Origin: an uncultured Flavobacteriales bacterium
GTDB lineage: Bacteria > Bacteroidota > Bacteroidia > Flavobacteriales_D > Sanyastnellaceae
Length of the DNA: 37,986 nt
Direction of reading: 5' to 3'
Assembly (NCBI GenBank): GCA_905478325.1
Contig: CAJQIB010000011.1
Span: 1 to 37,986, forward strand
The notes beneath the pieces are model-generated. The model had not been told where the DNA came from, searched no databases, and saw nothing but the letters and a program-made list of their open reading frames with translations. How positions within the stretch are numbered: position 1 is the first letter of the stretch; every line of letters starts with the position of its first letter. This document shows, piece after piece, positions 1-7,941 of the stretch. A program made the translations under genes and the position numbers.

Positions 1-780
1 ATTTGTGAGCTGACGGAAAGGGGCTAGCTCAATCTTGTTGAGCCTAACGGTGTCATGCAGAATGGAAGGTAGGGTCAAGTGAGAATCCGAATCGGAGTCC
101 CCGTGACCGGGGAAGTGTTTGGCTGTTGCCAATACACCAACATCCTGCATGCCCAATGCATAAGCTGTTCCAAGTCGCCCAACCCACTCGGGGTCTTCTC
201 CAAATGATCGGCTGCCAATTACAGGGTTTTTGGCATTGCTATTGACATCGACAACGGGTGCGAAATTCACATGCACCCCTGCTGATCGCAACATGGCGCC
301 TACTTCCTGTCCGAAACTTCGCGTTAAATCCAAGTCGCGTGATCCTCCGAGGGTCAATGCACGTGGCCAAGATCGCGTAGAGTCCAAGCGCATTCCCAAC
401 CCCCATTCTCCATCTGTAGAAACCAATAAAGGCACGGCAGAACGCTCCTGCAATCGACGCAATCGTTGGATTTGACCTGCAGGCGTTCCTTGCATGCAAA
501 TGACACCGCCAATTCCAAATTCAGTCACCCATTTTTCGGCTTCAGACCAACCCGTTGTATCGGCATGGGAGTACACGGGGGGCATCAGCAATTGTGCCAT
601 TTGCGCCCTCAGACTCATCTGTTCCATTACAGAGTCAGCCCACGCCTCATGCACTTCCGTTAGAAAAGGGGGGAGTTTAGCCGAAGATTCAAGATTCTCC
701 TGTTGCCCATGGACACCGGTCAAGACCAAAAACGCCCAAAGCAAGCTCCAGATTCTTAACATCACGAAGGGGGCCTTCAT
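1..780 (-). CDS. Glycoside hydrolase family 3 (NagZ-like beta-N-acetylhexosaminidase), partial
   Basis: The first 260 codons are present and the frame runs off the left edge. Residues 1-25 form a signal peptide (basic/hydrophobic, ending near VHGQQ), so the enzyme is exported. A GH3 N-terminal TIM barrel follows: GGVICMQG, then STDGEWGLGMRLDS, FAPVVDVNSN, and the diagnostic KHFPGHGDSDSDSH segment, whose Asp-His pair acts as general acid/base in NagZ-type enzymes. Known members cleave beta-N-acetylglucosamine from peptidoglycan or chitin fragments. In Bacteroidota such proteins often continue into a C-terminal beta-lactamase-like domain; that cannot be judged here. The ATG overlaps the stop of cmk in an ATGA (777-780), so translation is probably coupled. 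Family is secure; exact substrate is inference. Confidence 0.9.
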   Translation of the reverse strand, partial: MKAPFVMLRIWSLLWAFLVLTGVHGQQENLESSAKLPPFLTEVHEAWADSVMEQMSLRAQMAQLLMPPVYSHADTTGWSEAEKWVTEFGIGGVICMQGTPAGQIQRLRRLQERSAVPLLVSTDGEWGLGMRLDSTRSWPRALTLGGSRDLDLTRSFGQEVGAMLRSAGVHVNFAPVVDVNSNAKNPVIGSRSFGEDPEWVGRLGTAYALGMQDVGVLATAKHFPGHGDSDSDSHLTLPSILHDTVRLNKIELAPFRQLTN

Positions 781-1478
781 TGCTTGCTCGAAATGGTTTT
801 TTTCGCGTGGGAAAGCAAGAACTGGAATTGTTCTTCAATCGTGAGGTTGCTGTTATCTAAAACAATAGAATCTTCCGCTTGACGCAATGGCGCCACTGCC
901 CGACTGGAGTCAATTCGGTCTCGTTCGATGATGTTGTTTCGCACCTCATCAAAAGAACTTGCAATGCCTTCACGCTGCAATTCATCCAATCTACGCTGGG
1001 CGCGGATATCAGGGTCAGAGGTGATGAAGAACTTCAGTTCCGCTTTCGGGAGAACAACCGTTCCAATGTCTCGTCCATCCATGACAACACCGCCTTTATC
1101 GGCCATACGTTGCTGAAGACGAACCAGTTTGTGACGGACAGCAGGAATCGCGGCAATCAAGCTCACCTTCCGCGCTACATCCATAGAACGAATCTCTTTT
1201 TCCACGTTAACGCCCCCTAAATGGACATCTGACGTTTCGCTTTTGTCATTGTACTTGAAGCTAATGAACATCCGATCCATGGATTGTTCAACGCGCGACT
1301 CCTCAATTTCATTTCCTTGTATCAGGCGCTCTCGCATGCAAAAAAGTGCAGCAGCTCGATACATGGCACCGGTATCGACATAAACAAAGCTCAATTCCTT
1401 AGCCAAGGATTTGGCCATGGTGCTTTTTCCAGCGGAAGAATGGCCATCAATGGCTATGTTAATACGGCTCGCACTCAT
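777..1478 (-). CDS. cmk: (d)CMP kinase
   Basis: Cytidylate kinase phosphorylates CMP and dCMP to the diphosphates using ATP in pyrimidine nucleotide salvage and supply. The 233-residue product is of normal length for the family. The P-loop GHSSAGKST is at residues 12-20, followed by the nucleotide-binding VDTGAMYRA segment and the MDGRDIGTVVLP motif near residue 135; the LID region RRLDELQ and the Arg-rich ERDRIDSSRAVAPL segment follow. The gene lies 29 bp downstream of porQ and overlaps the GH3 gene by 4 bp, so lon-porQ-cmk-GH3 looks like one transcription unit. A porQ-cmk neighbourhood is, to my knowledge, common in Bacteroidota. Confidence 0.97.
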   Translation of the reverse strand: MSASRINIAIDGHSSAGKSTMAKSLAKELSFVYVDTGAMYRAAALFCMRERLIQGNEIEESRVEQSMDRMFISFKYNDKSETSDVHLGGVNVEKEIRSMDVARKVSLIAAIPAVRHKLVRLQQRMADKGGVVMDGRDIGTVVLPKAELKFFITSDPDIRAQRRLDELQREGIASSFDEVRNNIIERDRIDSSRAVAPLRQAEDSIVLDNSNLTIEEQFQFLLSHAKKTISSKQ

Positions 1479-1507
1479 TGTACTGCAAGATATAGCGAAC
1501 GGAGGAT

Positions 1508-2563
1508 TTATTGTGCCCTAAATATGCTCGGGTTGAAAGCAATTCCAAAATGGGTTGTCGAGCCAGCAAAATGATAGGTGTTCCGGGTGATTCTGAAGCG
1601 AAAGCGTTGAACAGAAAGGTCAAGCCCTAAGGCCAAACCATTGGTGCCCAATCGGCCCGCCGCTTGCATTTCTTTGCGTCTTCTGTAATCAAAACCGGTC
1701 ATCAAGGTCAGTGCAGGACCGAGGCTGATAGCAGCACCGATTCCGACATGCCGCATCAACTGGTCCCCCAATTTAAACGTCGGGTTTTTAATGAGGTCGC
1801 CTGTCAAAAGATTCACGCTGTCGTCATAGGTTCCTGGAGGTGCCAAATCCCATGTCTCCAAATGACCGGCACGCAGATAGAGGGTGAAGGGAGCATTTCG
1901 AAACCCTTTGGTTATTCCTATCTGCACGTCTTTGGGCAGCGCGCCGCTGGGTTGTGTGCCTTCCAACCCGAATTGGTGGCCCAGACTTGTAACGCCTGCG
2001 CCAACGGCAATGTTTTTTTCTGGCCAAACCCCATGAATTGTGAGGTCTGCACCAAACATACCAGCGACTTCTCGATCCAGAGTGCGCATGCCGAAAAAGC
2101 CTTGTGCCCCAATAGACCACGTTGAATCAATGCGGTAGGACCAACCGGAATACAGGAGGTAGTCACCTCCATTGAACGTGCCCAAGGAGTTTCCTGCGGC
2201 ATCCATTTCTTGGAAGGTTCCCATGTTCTGGAATCGCGCTCCAACCTGTCCATTAAATTGGCCTCCGGGCTTCAATGCATAGTTCACCGTTGTGAGGCTC
2301 ATTCCTGCGAAATAGTCAACAAAATCGATGGTCAATTTGCGGTCCATCGAAGAATCAAGTAGTGCCACATTGTTGGCTGCGCCATGAGCATCAGGCTGCA
2401 AGTCGGCCATGATCCGTCCGCCAAGAGCCGCAGCCCGGGCGTCCGCTGGAATTTCAAAGACGAGTGATTCAGAGACCTGCGACCAACCTGTTGACTCCAT
2501 GAGCCCAAGGGTGATGATGAGACTTAAAAAGCGAATCAGGGAGCGATGATTGGTACAGGTCAT
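1508..2563 (-). CDS. porQ: Type IX secretion system protein PorQ
   Basis: The 351-residue product has an N-terminal signal peptide (hydrophobic stretch LIRFLSLIITLGLMES, cleavage near GWSQ) and then a glycine/aromatic-rich outer-membrane beta-barrel-like sequence. The start of the mature part (FEIPADARAAALGG...PDAHGAANNVALLD) resembles PorQ and the related PorV family. In Porphyromonas, PorQ belongs to the cell-surface attachment complex that processes T9SS cargo and links it to lipopolysaccharide. It sits between lon (14 bp upstream) and cmk (29 bp downstream), and this link to cmk supports the name. The window also carries a protein with a T9SS type B C-terminal domain at 7942 and another likely secreted protein at 36033, which could be clients. 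The main alternative is a generic PorV-like barrel. Confidence 0.85.
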   Translation of the reverse strand: MTCTNHRSLIRFLSLIITLGLMESTGWSQVSESLVFEIPADARAAALGGRIMADLQPDAHGAANNVALLDSSMDRKLTIDFVDYFAGMSLTTVNYALKPGGQFNGQVGARFQNMGTFQEMDAAGNSLGTFNGGDYLLYSGWSYRIDSTWSIGAQGFFGMRTLDREVAGMFGADLTIHGVWPEKNIAVGAGVTSLGHQFGLEGTQPSGALPKDVQIGITKGFRNAPFTLYLRAGHLETWDLAPPGTYDDSVNLLTGDLIKNPTFKLGDQLMRHVGIGAAISLGPALTLMTGFDYRRRKEMQAAGRLGTNGLALGLDLSVQRFRFRITRNTYHFAGSTTHFGIAFNPSIFRAQ

Positions 2564-2576
2564 GGTTCAAGAAACG

Positions 2577-5006
2577 TTACTTCACTGCTTTTTCGTGTAA
2601 CAAAGCGCGTTCAACAACTTCACGGATGTGCTTGACAAATGTAAAGGTGAGTCCTTTGATGTACCGGTCGTCAATTTCATCAATGTCTTGACGGTTCCGT
2701 TCACATAAAATGATCTCTTTAATGCCTGCTCTCTTTGCTGCCAAAATCTTCTCTTGGATTCCTCCGACAGGCAAAACTTGGCCTCGAAGGGTGATCTCCC
2801 CAGTCATGGCCAACGCTTTGCGAACCTTTTGTTGTGTAAATGCAGATACCATTGCTGTGATCATGGTGATGCCGGCACTGGGGCCATCCTTTGGAATGGC
2901 ACCTTGTGGAACATGCAAGTGGACGTTGCGTTCGTTCAATTCAGCGGCATTGAGTCCGATTGATTCAGCGTTTGATTTGATCCACTCCAAGGCAATGATG
3001 GCGCTTTCTTTCATGACGTCTCCGAGATTTCCCGTGAGGGTCAATTTGCCTTTTCCAACCGTCAAAGAGGTTTCGATAAATAGAATATCGCCTCCGTTGG
3101 GTGTCCATGCCAATCCCGTCACGACCCCAGCGACGTCGTTGCCTTGGTACTGGTCCTTCTCTCGCGATGGGCCGAGTATTTTAGGTAAATCTTTCGCTTT
3201 AACTTCAGCTTCGAAAGCTTCATCCAGTGCAATTTCTTTCGCTCGATTTCGAATGATTTTGGTGATGCGTTTGTCCAAACCACGCACGCCACTTTCATTG
3301 GTGTACTGCTCCACAATTGCCTCTAGAGTAGCGACTGGAATTTTAATTTGCTCCCGGGTCAGACCGGTTTCCTTGATGTGCTTTGGAGCTAAATGACGTT
3401 TCCCGATTTGCACTTTTTCCTCGACGGTGTATCCCGTGACCTCAATGATTTCCATGCGGTCTCGCAAAGCGGGTTGAACCGAAGCAAGGTTGTTACACGT
3501 TGCGATGAACATGACCCGACTGAGGTCATAATCTAAATCGAGGTAGTTGTCGTGGAATGTGCTGTTTTGTTCAGGGTCCAAGACTTCCAACATGGCACTG
3601 GAAGGATCGCCATGATGATCGCGCCCCAACTTGTCAATTTCATCCAAGACGAACAATGGGTTTGAGGTCCCCGCTTTCTTCAAATTCTGAAGAATACGAC
3701 CGGGCATAGCGCCGATGTATGTTTTGCGATGTCCGCGAATTTCGGCTTCATCGCGCATGCCTCCCAAACTCATTCGGACGTATTCTCGGTCGAGTGCTTT
3801 GGCGATGCTTTTTCCTAACGAAGTCTTTCCAACCCCAGGAGGGCCATAGAGACAGATAATAGGCGCTTTTAAGTCTCCCTTTATTTTAAGAACTGCAAGA
3901 TGCTCGATGATGCGTTCTTTGACTTTTTCCAGGCCATAGTGATCCTCATCCAGCGTCTTTTGGGCATGATGGAGATCAAAATTATCTTGTGAATTGGCGT
4001 CCCACGGAAGGTCCAACATCAAATCAACATAATTGGCTTGAACACTGTACTCGGCTGACTGCGAGTTCATGCGCTCCAACTTCAAGATCTCTTTACCAAA
4101 GGCTTCTTTGGCGTGGTCAGGCCATTGCATGCTTTCAGCGCGCAACTTCCGTTCGGCAACTTCTTGTGCCTGCGGGTTGTTGCCCAATTCTTCTTGAATT
4201 TGCTTCAGTTGCTGGTTCAAGAAGTATTCGCGTTGCTGTTGGTCCAATTCGCCTTTGACCTTGGTTTGAATGTCTCGCTTCAAGGAAAGCATTTGCTTTT
4301 CTTTGTGCAGCAATTCCAGTACCCGACTTGCGCGCGCTCGAATGCCGGCAACCTCTAAAAGCGCTTGTTTTTCCTCTACAGGCGCGTTCATATTTGATCC
4401 GATGAAGTTGACCAAAAATGTCAGGCTTTCGATGCTTTTGATGGCAAACCCTGCTTCAGAAGGAATGTTGGGGCTGAGTTGAATGATTTCTAACGCAAGC
4501 TCTTTCAGGCTGTCCATAAGGGCCTTGTGCTGGTCGTCTTTTGGCGGGAGATTTTCGGCGTCGTATTCAACGACACGCGCCTTCATGTAGGGCTCTTCTT
4601 GAACGATTTCCGTCCATTTAAATCGTTTTTGACCTTGAAGAATCACCGTGTTTGAACCGTCGGGCATGCGAAGCATCTTGATCACTTTGGCGACCGTGCC
4701 GACTTCATTGAGGTCTGTTCCCACAGGGATTTCAATGTCGTCGTTCTTTTGACTGACAACACCAATGCGCTGCTCGTTTTTATGCGCTTCCTTAATGAGG
4801 CGGATTGACCGGTCTCTCCCTACAGTGATGGGAATGACAACTCCCGGAAAAAGAACAGTGTTGCGCAGGGAAAGCAGAGGCAAGGCCTCAGGCACTTCCT
4901 CCTTTTGCATGGCTTCTTCATCTTCTGGTGAAATCAGGGGTATGAATTCGTGGTCTGGGGATTCTGACAACATCCAGGTCTCATCTTCTTGCGCTTCTTC
5001 AAACAT
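2577..5006 (-). CDS. lon: ATP-dependent protease Lon
   Basis: Lon is a cytosolic AAA+ serine protease that degrades misfolded and regulatory proteins. The 809 residues contain an N-terminal substrate-binding LON domain (from about residue 43, LPLLSLRNTVLFPG), a coiled-coil middle part (QREYFLNQQLKQIQEELG), the Walker A motif GPPGVGKTS at about 388-396, the Walker B segment PLFVLDEIDK, and the C-terminal peptidase domain with catalytic Ser in PKDGPSAG (about residue 710) and the partner Lys in the EKILAA segment about 43 residues later. All catalytic elements are intact. A run of acidic residues (first 40 amino acids) precedes the LON domain, as in many Bacteroidota Lons. The gene is 77 bp downstream of the GlmU-like gene and 13 bp upstream of porQ. 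No clear -7 box was found in the 77-bp gap. Confidence 0.98.
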   Translation of the reverse strand: MFEEAQEDETWMLSESPDHEFIPLISPEDEEAMQKEEVPEALPLLSLRNTVLFPGVVIPITVGRDRSIRLIKEAHKNEQRIGVVSQKNDDIEIPVGTDLNEVGTVAKVIKMLRMPDGSNTVILQGQKRFKWTEIVQEEPYMKARVVEYDAENLPPKDDQHKALMDSLKELALEIIQLSPNIPSEAGFAIKSIESLTFLVNFIGSNMNAPVEEKQALLEVAGIRARASRVLELLHKEKQMLSLKRDIQTKVKGELDQQQREYFLNQQLKQIQEELGNNPQAQEVAERKLRAESMQWPDHAKEAFGKEILKLERMNSQSAEYSVQANYVDLMLDLPWDANSQDNFDLHHAQKTLDEDHYGLEKVKERIIEHLAVLKIKGDLKAPIICLYGPPGVGKTSLGKSIAKALDREYVRMSLGGMRDEAEIRGHRKTYIGAMPGRILQNLKKAGTSNPLFVLDEIDKLGRDHHGDPSSAMLEVLDPEQNSTFHDNYLDLDYDLSRVMFIATCNNLASVQPALRDRMEIIEVTGYTVEEKVQIGKRHLAPKHIKETGLTREQIKIPVATLEAIVEQYTNESGVRGLDKRITKIIRNRAKEIALDEAFEAEVKAKDLPKILGPSREKDQYQGNDVAGVVTGLAWTPNGGDILFIETSLTVGKGKLTLTGNLGDVMKESAIIALEWIKSNAESIGLNAAELNERNVHLHVPQGAIPKDGPSAGITMITAMVSAFTQQKVRKALAMTGEITLRGQVLPVGGIQEKILAAKRAGIKEIILCERNRQDIDEIDDRYIKGLTFTFVKHIREVVERALLHEKAVK

Positions 5007-5083
5007 CTTCTAATCGTTTCAGTACTCCCGTTCAGTCAAACCCCGTGCCACTCGCATTTCAGACAATGTGTCAGGCAATCGTG

Positions 5084-6256
5084 TCACTTGAACTCCTTTC
5101 GCAAAAAACTGGAATTTTGAAATTCGAGCAGCCAGCGTTTTGCATCCTCATCCTTCCACGTATGTTGTCGGCGCTCCATGACCATGATCGCTGTCTCAAC
5201 GAATCGTTCAAATTGATGTTCCGACCAACTTTCATCTCCGCCCCATGAGAAAGAAGGCACGTGTTTTGGGACGAACGAATGGCCGACAAGAACGCACCCA
5301 TTGCCCACGATGGTTCCCGTATTGAACATGGTGTTGATGGCGCACTTGCTGTGATCGCCCATGATCAAACCGCAAAACTGAAGGCCGGTCGGCTGCATGG
5401 ATGAGCTAGCGGCATCCCAAAGACGCACATCACTGTAGTTATTCTTAAGATTGCTGGTGTTGGAGTCGGCTCCCAAATTGCACCAATGTCCGATAACAGA
5501 ATTCCCCAGAAACCCATCGTGCCCCTTGTTGCTATAGCCCAAAAGAACACTGTTTGAAACTTCACCTCCGATCCGACAATGCGGGCCGATTGCAGTAGCA
5601 CCGTAAACCCGGCTCCCCATTTTAATGACGCTCTTCTCATCGAGAAGAAACGGGCCTCGAATATGCGAGCCTTCTTGAATTTCTGCATTTGGGCCGATGA
5701 AAATGGGGCCGTCTTCCGTATTCAAAGTGCTCGCGATAACCCGTGCCCCAGGTGCCATAAAGACCTGCGCGGTATCGCCAATAACGGTTGTGTGTGTCCC
5801 GTGCAAAGCGGCATTCCAAGATTCCGTCTTCCAATGCGTTTGAATCAAGGATGCCTGGGACTTCAAGGTCTTTCCGCAGTCAATGAAAAAGTCAGTAGGA
5901 CGTGCAATCAAATGTGCCTCGCTAAACTCCATTGAATCCATTCGGCCGTCGGGTTCAAGCGGCTGGAAAAGCACAACTTCACCGCAGGTGAGCGACTGGC
6001 CAGATTTCAATTTGGACAAAATGGTCCATGCAGCCAAGTCCGGCACCCAGCGATCATTGACCGCTCCATGTGCCACTATTTGTTGAACATATTGTGCGTT
6101 CTCTTGTTCCATTGAGGACGAAGCGCTCGAAGCGATTTCTTTCCACAGGTGTTCAAGTGTGAAAGCTCCCCATCGCATGTGTCCTTTTTGATGAGGAAAT
6201 GTAAAAGGGTACAATTGGTTCCAATGCGTGTCAGAGAAAAAGGTACATTGAATCAT
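5084..6256 (-). CDS. GlmU-like putative sugar nucleotidyltransferase
   Basis: This 390-residue protein matches the Bacteroidota-specific GlmU-like family (UDP-GlcNAc diphosphorylase/glucosamine-1-phosphate N-acetyltransferase-like). The N-terminal part (1-150) is a diverged nucleotidyltransferase-like region. The C-terminal half (about 155-330) is a left-handed beta-helix built of hexapeptide repeats: VFMAPGARVIA, GPIFIGPNAEIQEGSHIRGPFLL, IGPHCRIGGEVSNSVLLGYSNKGHDGFLGNSVIGHWCNLGADSNTS. A nucleotide-sugar activation role in cell-envelope precursor synthesis is the family inference; catalytic activity is not proven by the sequence. The ATG at 6254-6256 is chosen because a perfect -7 box (TACTTTTG, 6268 to 6261) ends four bases before it, which implies a leaderless mRNA. 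It is divergent from the MerR gene. Confidence 0.85.
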   Translation of the reverse strand: MIQCTFFSDTHWNQLYPFTFPHQKGHMRWGAFTLEHLWKEIASSASSSMEQENAQYVQQIVAHGAVNDRWVPDLAAWTILSKLKSGQSLTCGEVVLFQPLEPDGRMDSMEFSEAHLIARPTDFFIDCGKTLKSQASLIQTHWKTESWNAALHGTHTTVIGDTAQVFMAPGARVIASTLNTEDGPIFIGPNAEIQEGSHIRGPFLLDEKSVIKMGSRVYGATAIGPHCRIGGEVSNSVLLGYSNKGHDGFLGNSVIGHWCNLGADSNTSNLKNNYSDVRLWDAASSSMQPTGLQFCGLIMGDHSKCAINTMFNTGTIVGNGCVLVGHSFVPKHVPSFSWGGDESWSEHQFERFVETAIMVMERRQHTWKDEDAKRWLLEFQNSSFLRKEFK

Positions 6257-6260
6257 ACCT

Positions 6261-6268
6261 CAAAAGTA
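6261..6268 (-). promoter_or_regulatory. -7 promoter box TACTTTTG for the GlmU-like gene (leaderless)
   Basis: Read on the minus strand this is TACTTTTG, a full match to the Bacteroidota consensus TAnnTTTG, followed by AGGT and then the ATG. The predicted transcription start coincides with the start codon. No strong -33 TTG is evident. Confidence 0.6.
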
Positions 6269-6317
6269 TGAAGCAAAAGAATGTTGATTTGACTGAAGAA
6301 CCCACAATTGCGAACGC

Positions 6318-7214
6318 ATGAAGAACGGAGGTGCGGCCCAACAATTTTCCATTAAAGATTTGGAGCACTTCACGGGAGTGAAAGCCCATACCATTAGGAT
6401 GTGGGAACAGCGGTATGAGCTGCTCGATCCGAAACGAACGTCCACCAACATTCGACATTACTCTGGCGAGGACCTGAAGAAGTTGTTGAATGTGAGGTTT
6501 TTGATGGAAAACGGGTTCAAAATATCCAAGATAGCTGAGATGAAAGGGGCTGATCTCATCAGTCAAGTGGACCGGACGCAAGAGAGTCAAGGGCTTCAGT
6601 CCTCTATTTTTCATTCGCTGAAGCTGAGCATGCTTCATTACGATGAAGCCTTGTATCGTTCTGTCGTAGACGCATACACGGAGGAGCATGGTTTGGACCG
6701 TACCGTTTTGGATGTTTTTCTTCCATTTCTAGCACAAATAGGTGTGCTGTGGTTGACCAATTCCATTTGTCCGGCCCAGGAGCACTTCATTAGTAATTTA
6801 ATGCGGCAATCGCTGCAAGCCGGTGTGGATCGCTTGTCCGTTCAATCGGACGAAGATCAAGCTGTTGTTGTGTTGTTTTTGCCTGAGCGAGAAACCCATG
6901 ATATTTCTCTGCTCTTCGTTCACTACTTGTGTACCTTGAACGGGTACCAATCGATTTTTCTTGGTGCGAATGTGCCGTTTGAGGATTTGCTCAACGTAGC
7001 TGCTCAATTTCCCGAAGCCAAATTTGTCAGCTATTGTACGACGCATCCCTCTCCGTCGAATGCCCAAGATTATGTGCAAAAAGTGGAACGTCAATTTGTA
7101 GGCTCGTCGAACGAGTTTTACTTAGGAGGCAGGATGTTTGATGGCATAAAACCCACAACCAACGTGAAACTAGCGAAAGACGGTGGCTCTTTGGTCGGAT
7201 TACTTTTCTCCTGA
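6318..7214 (+). CDS. MerR-family regulator with CarH-like cobalamin-binding domain
   Basis: The 298 residues split into a MerR winged helix (about 9-80; FSIKDLEHFTGVKAHTIRMW, RTSTNIRHYSGEDL) and a CarH/LitR-like B12-binding half. The helical bundle carries the Wx9EH signature (W145, E155, H156 in WLTNSICPAQEH), and the Rossmann-like domain carries ETHDIS (H194), which matches the ExHxxG/S motif whose His ligates cobalamin. Known CarH proteins repress carotenoid genes in the dark with adenosylcobalamin and release DNA in light. The residue after W145 is Leu, whereas Thermus CarH has the second axial His there, so the photochemistry may differ. The downstream neighbour, 120 bp away, is an ECF sigma gene, as in flavobacterial carotenoid clusters, but no crt genes are present in this window. 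It is divergent from the GlmU-like gene; 61 bp separate the two. Confidence 0.88.
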   Translation: MKNGGAAQQFSIKDLEHFTGVKAHTIRMWEQRYELLDPKRTSTNIRHYSGEDLKKLLNVRFLMENGFKISKIAEMKGADLISQVDRTQESQGLQSSIFHSLKLSMLHYDEALYRSVVDAYTEEHGLDRTVLDVFLPFLAQIGVLWLTNSICPAQEHFISNLMRQSLQAGVDRLSVQSDEDQAVVVLFLPERETHDISLLFVHYLCTLNGYQSIFLGANVPFEDLLNVAAQFPEAKFVSYCTTHPSPSNAQDYVQKVERQFVGSSNEFYLGGRMFDGIKPTTNVKLAKDGGSLVGLLFS

Positions 7215-7244
7215 ACTCCCCGCCTAGAGCGAGATCAGCGTAAA

Positions 7245-7274
7245 TGTTTAATGATTTTATTAAAAAGTTAAACA
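7245..7274. promoter_or_regulatory. Inverted repeat 1, TGTTTAA-N16-TTAAACA (candidate MerR/B12 operator)
   Basis: Arms at 7245-7251 and 7268-7274 are perfect 7-bp inverted complements with a 16-bp AT-rich spacer and 23-bp centre-to-centre spacing. The site lies 30-60 bp upstream of the sigma-gene -7 box and has a twin of the same geometry at 7298. Assignment to the neighbouring MerR protein is inference. Confidence 0.55.
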
Positions 7275-7297
7275 ATTTTTAGGTTGCAGGGATATTT

Positions 7298-7327
7298 TGT
7301 TTAATCTTTGCCTCAGAACGCTAAACA
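7298..7327. promoter_or_regulatory. Inverted repeat 2, TGTTTAA-N16-CTAAACA, overlapping the sigma-gene promoter
   Basis: Arms at 7298-7304 and 7321-7327 match the arms of repeat 1 with one mismatch, and the 16-bp spacer is identical in length. The left arm runs into the -7-like sequence TAATCTTTG, so a bound regulator would cover the promoter and the predicted transcription start. This placement suits a repressor. Confidence 0.55.
7302..7310 (+). promoter_or_regulatory. -7-like box TAATCTTTG for the ECF sigma gene
   Basis: The sequence is TA, three bases, TTTG, one base longer than the TAnnTTTG consensus. The predicted start near 7315 gives a leader of about 20 nt before the ATG at 7335. It lies inside inverted repeat 2. 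Confidence 0.45.
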
Positions 7328-7334
7328 AAACGTC

Positions 7335-7841
7335 ATGAGCTCAATCGAATTTAACTCGCTTCTAGTCGGAAATCGCGACTTCTTAAAAGGTTTTGCACTC
7401 GGGTTTACGCGTGACATGCAAGATGCTGAAGATTTGATTCAGGATACGATGGTGAAGGCATTGCGTTACAAAAACAACTTCAAGGAGGGTACCAACATCA
7501 AAGGCTGGTTGTACACCATCATGCGCAATATCTTCATCAACAATTACAAGCGCAAGAAATTTCAGAATACCATTGTTGATACGACGGAAAATCAGTTCTT
7601 CATCAATTCGAGCACACAAATGCAAGCGGATACAGTGACAACTGTCATCAACGAGCAAGACATTCGTGATTCAATTGACGGTCTCAAAGATGAATTCCGG
7701 GTCCCTTTCAACATGTTCGTGGAAGGCTACCATTATGATGAAATTGCGAAGGAATTGGGTATTCCGATGGGCACTGTGAAGAGTCGCATTTTCCATGCGC
7801 GCAAAAAGCTAGGCGCACAACTTTCGGAATTTAGAGACTAA
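7335..7841 (+). CDS. RNA polymerase sigma factor, sigma-70/ECF family
   Basis: The 168-residue protein contains sigma region 2 (about 12-80: FALGFTRDMQDAEDLIQD, GWLYTIMRNIFIN) and sigma region 4 (about 110-160: FNMFVEGYHYDEIAKELGIP, GTVKSRIFHARKKL), the normal length and order for an ECF sigma factor. The frame is open upstream from a TTG at 7308, but that TTG is part of the promoter box; the ATG at 7335 (MSSIEFN) starts the conserved sequence. No anti-sigma gene follows. Close homologues in Flavobacteriia sit between a MerR-B12 regulator and crtI/crtB carotenoid genes; here the next gene is a cell-surface protein. Two inverted repeats upstream suggest control by the preceding regulator. Confidence 0.93.
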   Translation: MSSIEFNSLLVGNRDFLKGFALGFTRDMQDAEDLIQDTMVKALRYKNNFKEGTNIKGWLYTIMRNIFINNYKRKKFQNTIVDTTENQFFINSSTQMQADTVTTVINEQDIRDSIDGLKDEFRVPFNMFVEGYHYDEIAKELGIPMGTVKSRIFHARKKLGAQLSEFRD

Positions 7842-7941
7842 GAACAAACAGCATGAGAAGAATGCAACCCTTTGGAGGGTGAGGATGTTGTAGAATTGTG
7901 TTATTATCGCATACTGCAGGTCTTCTTTTAATGCTCATTTC

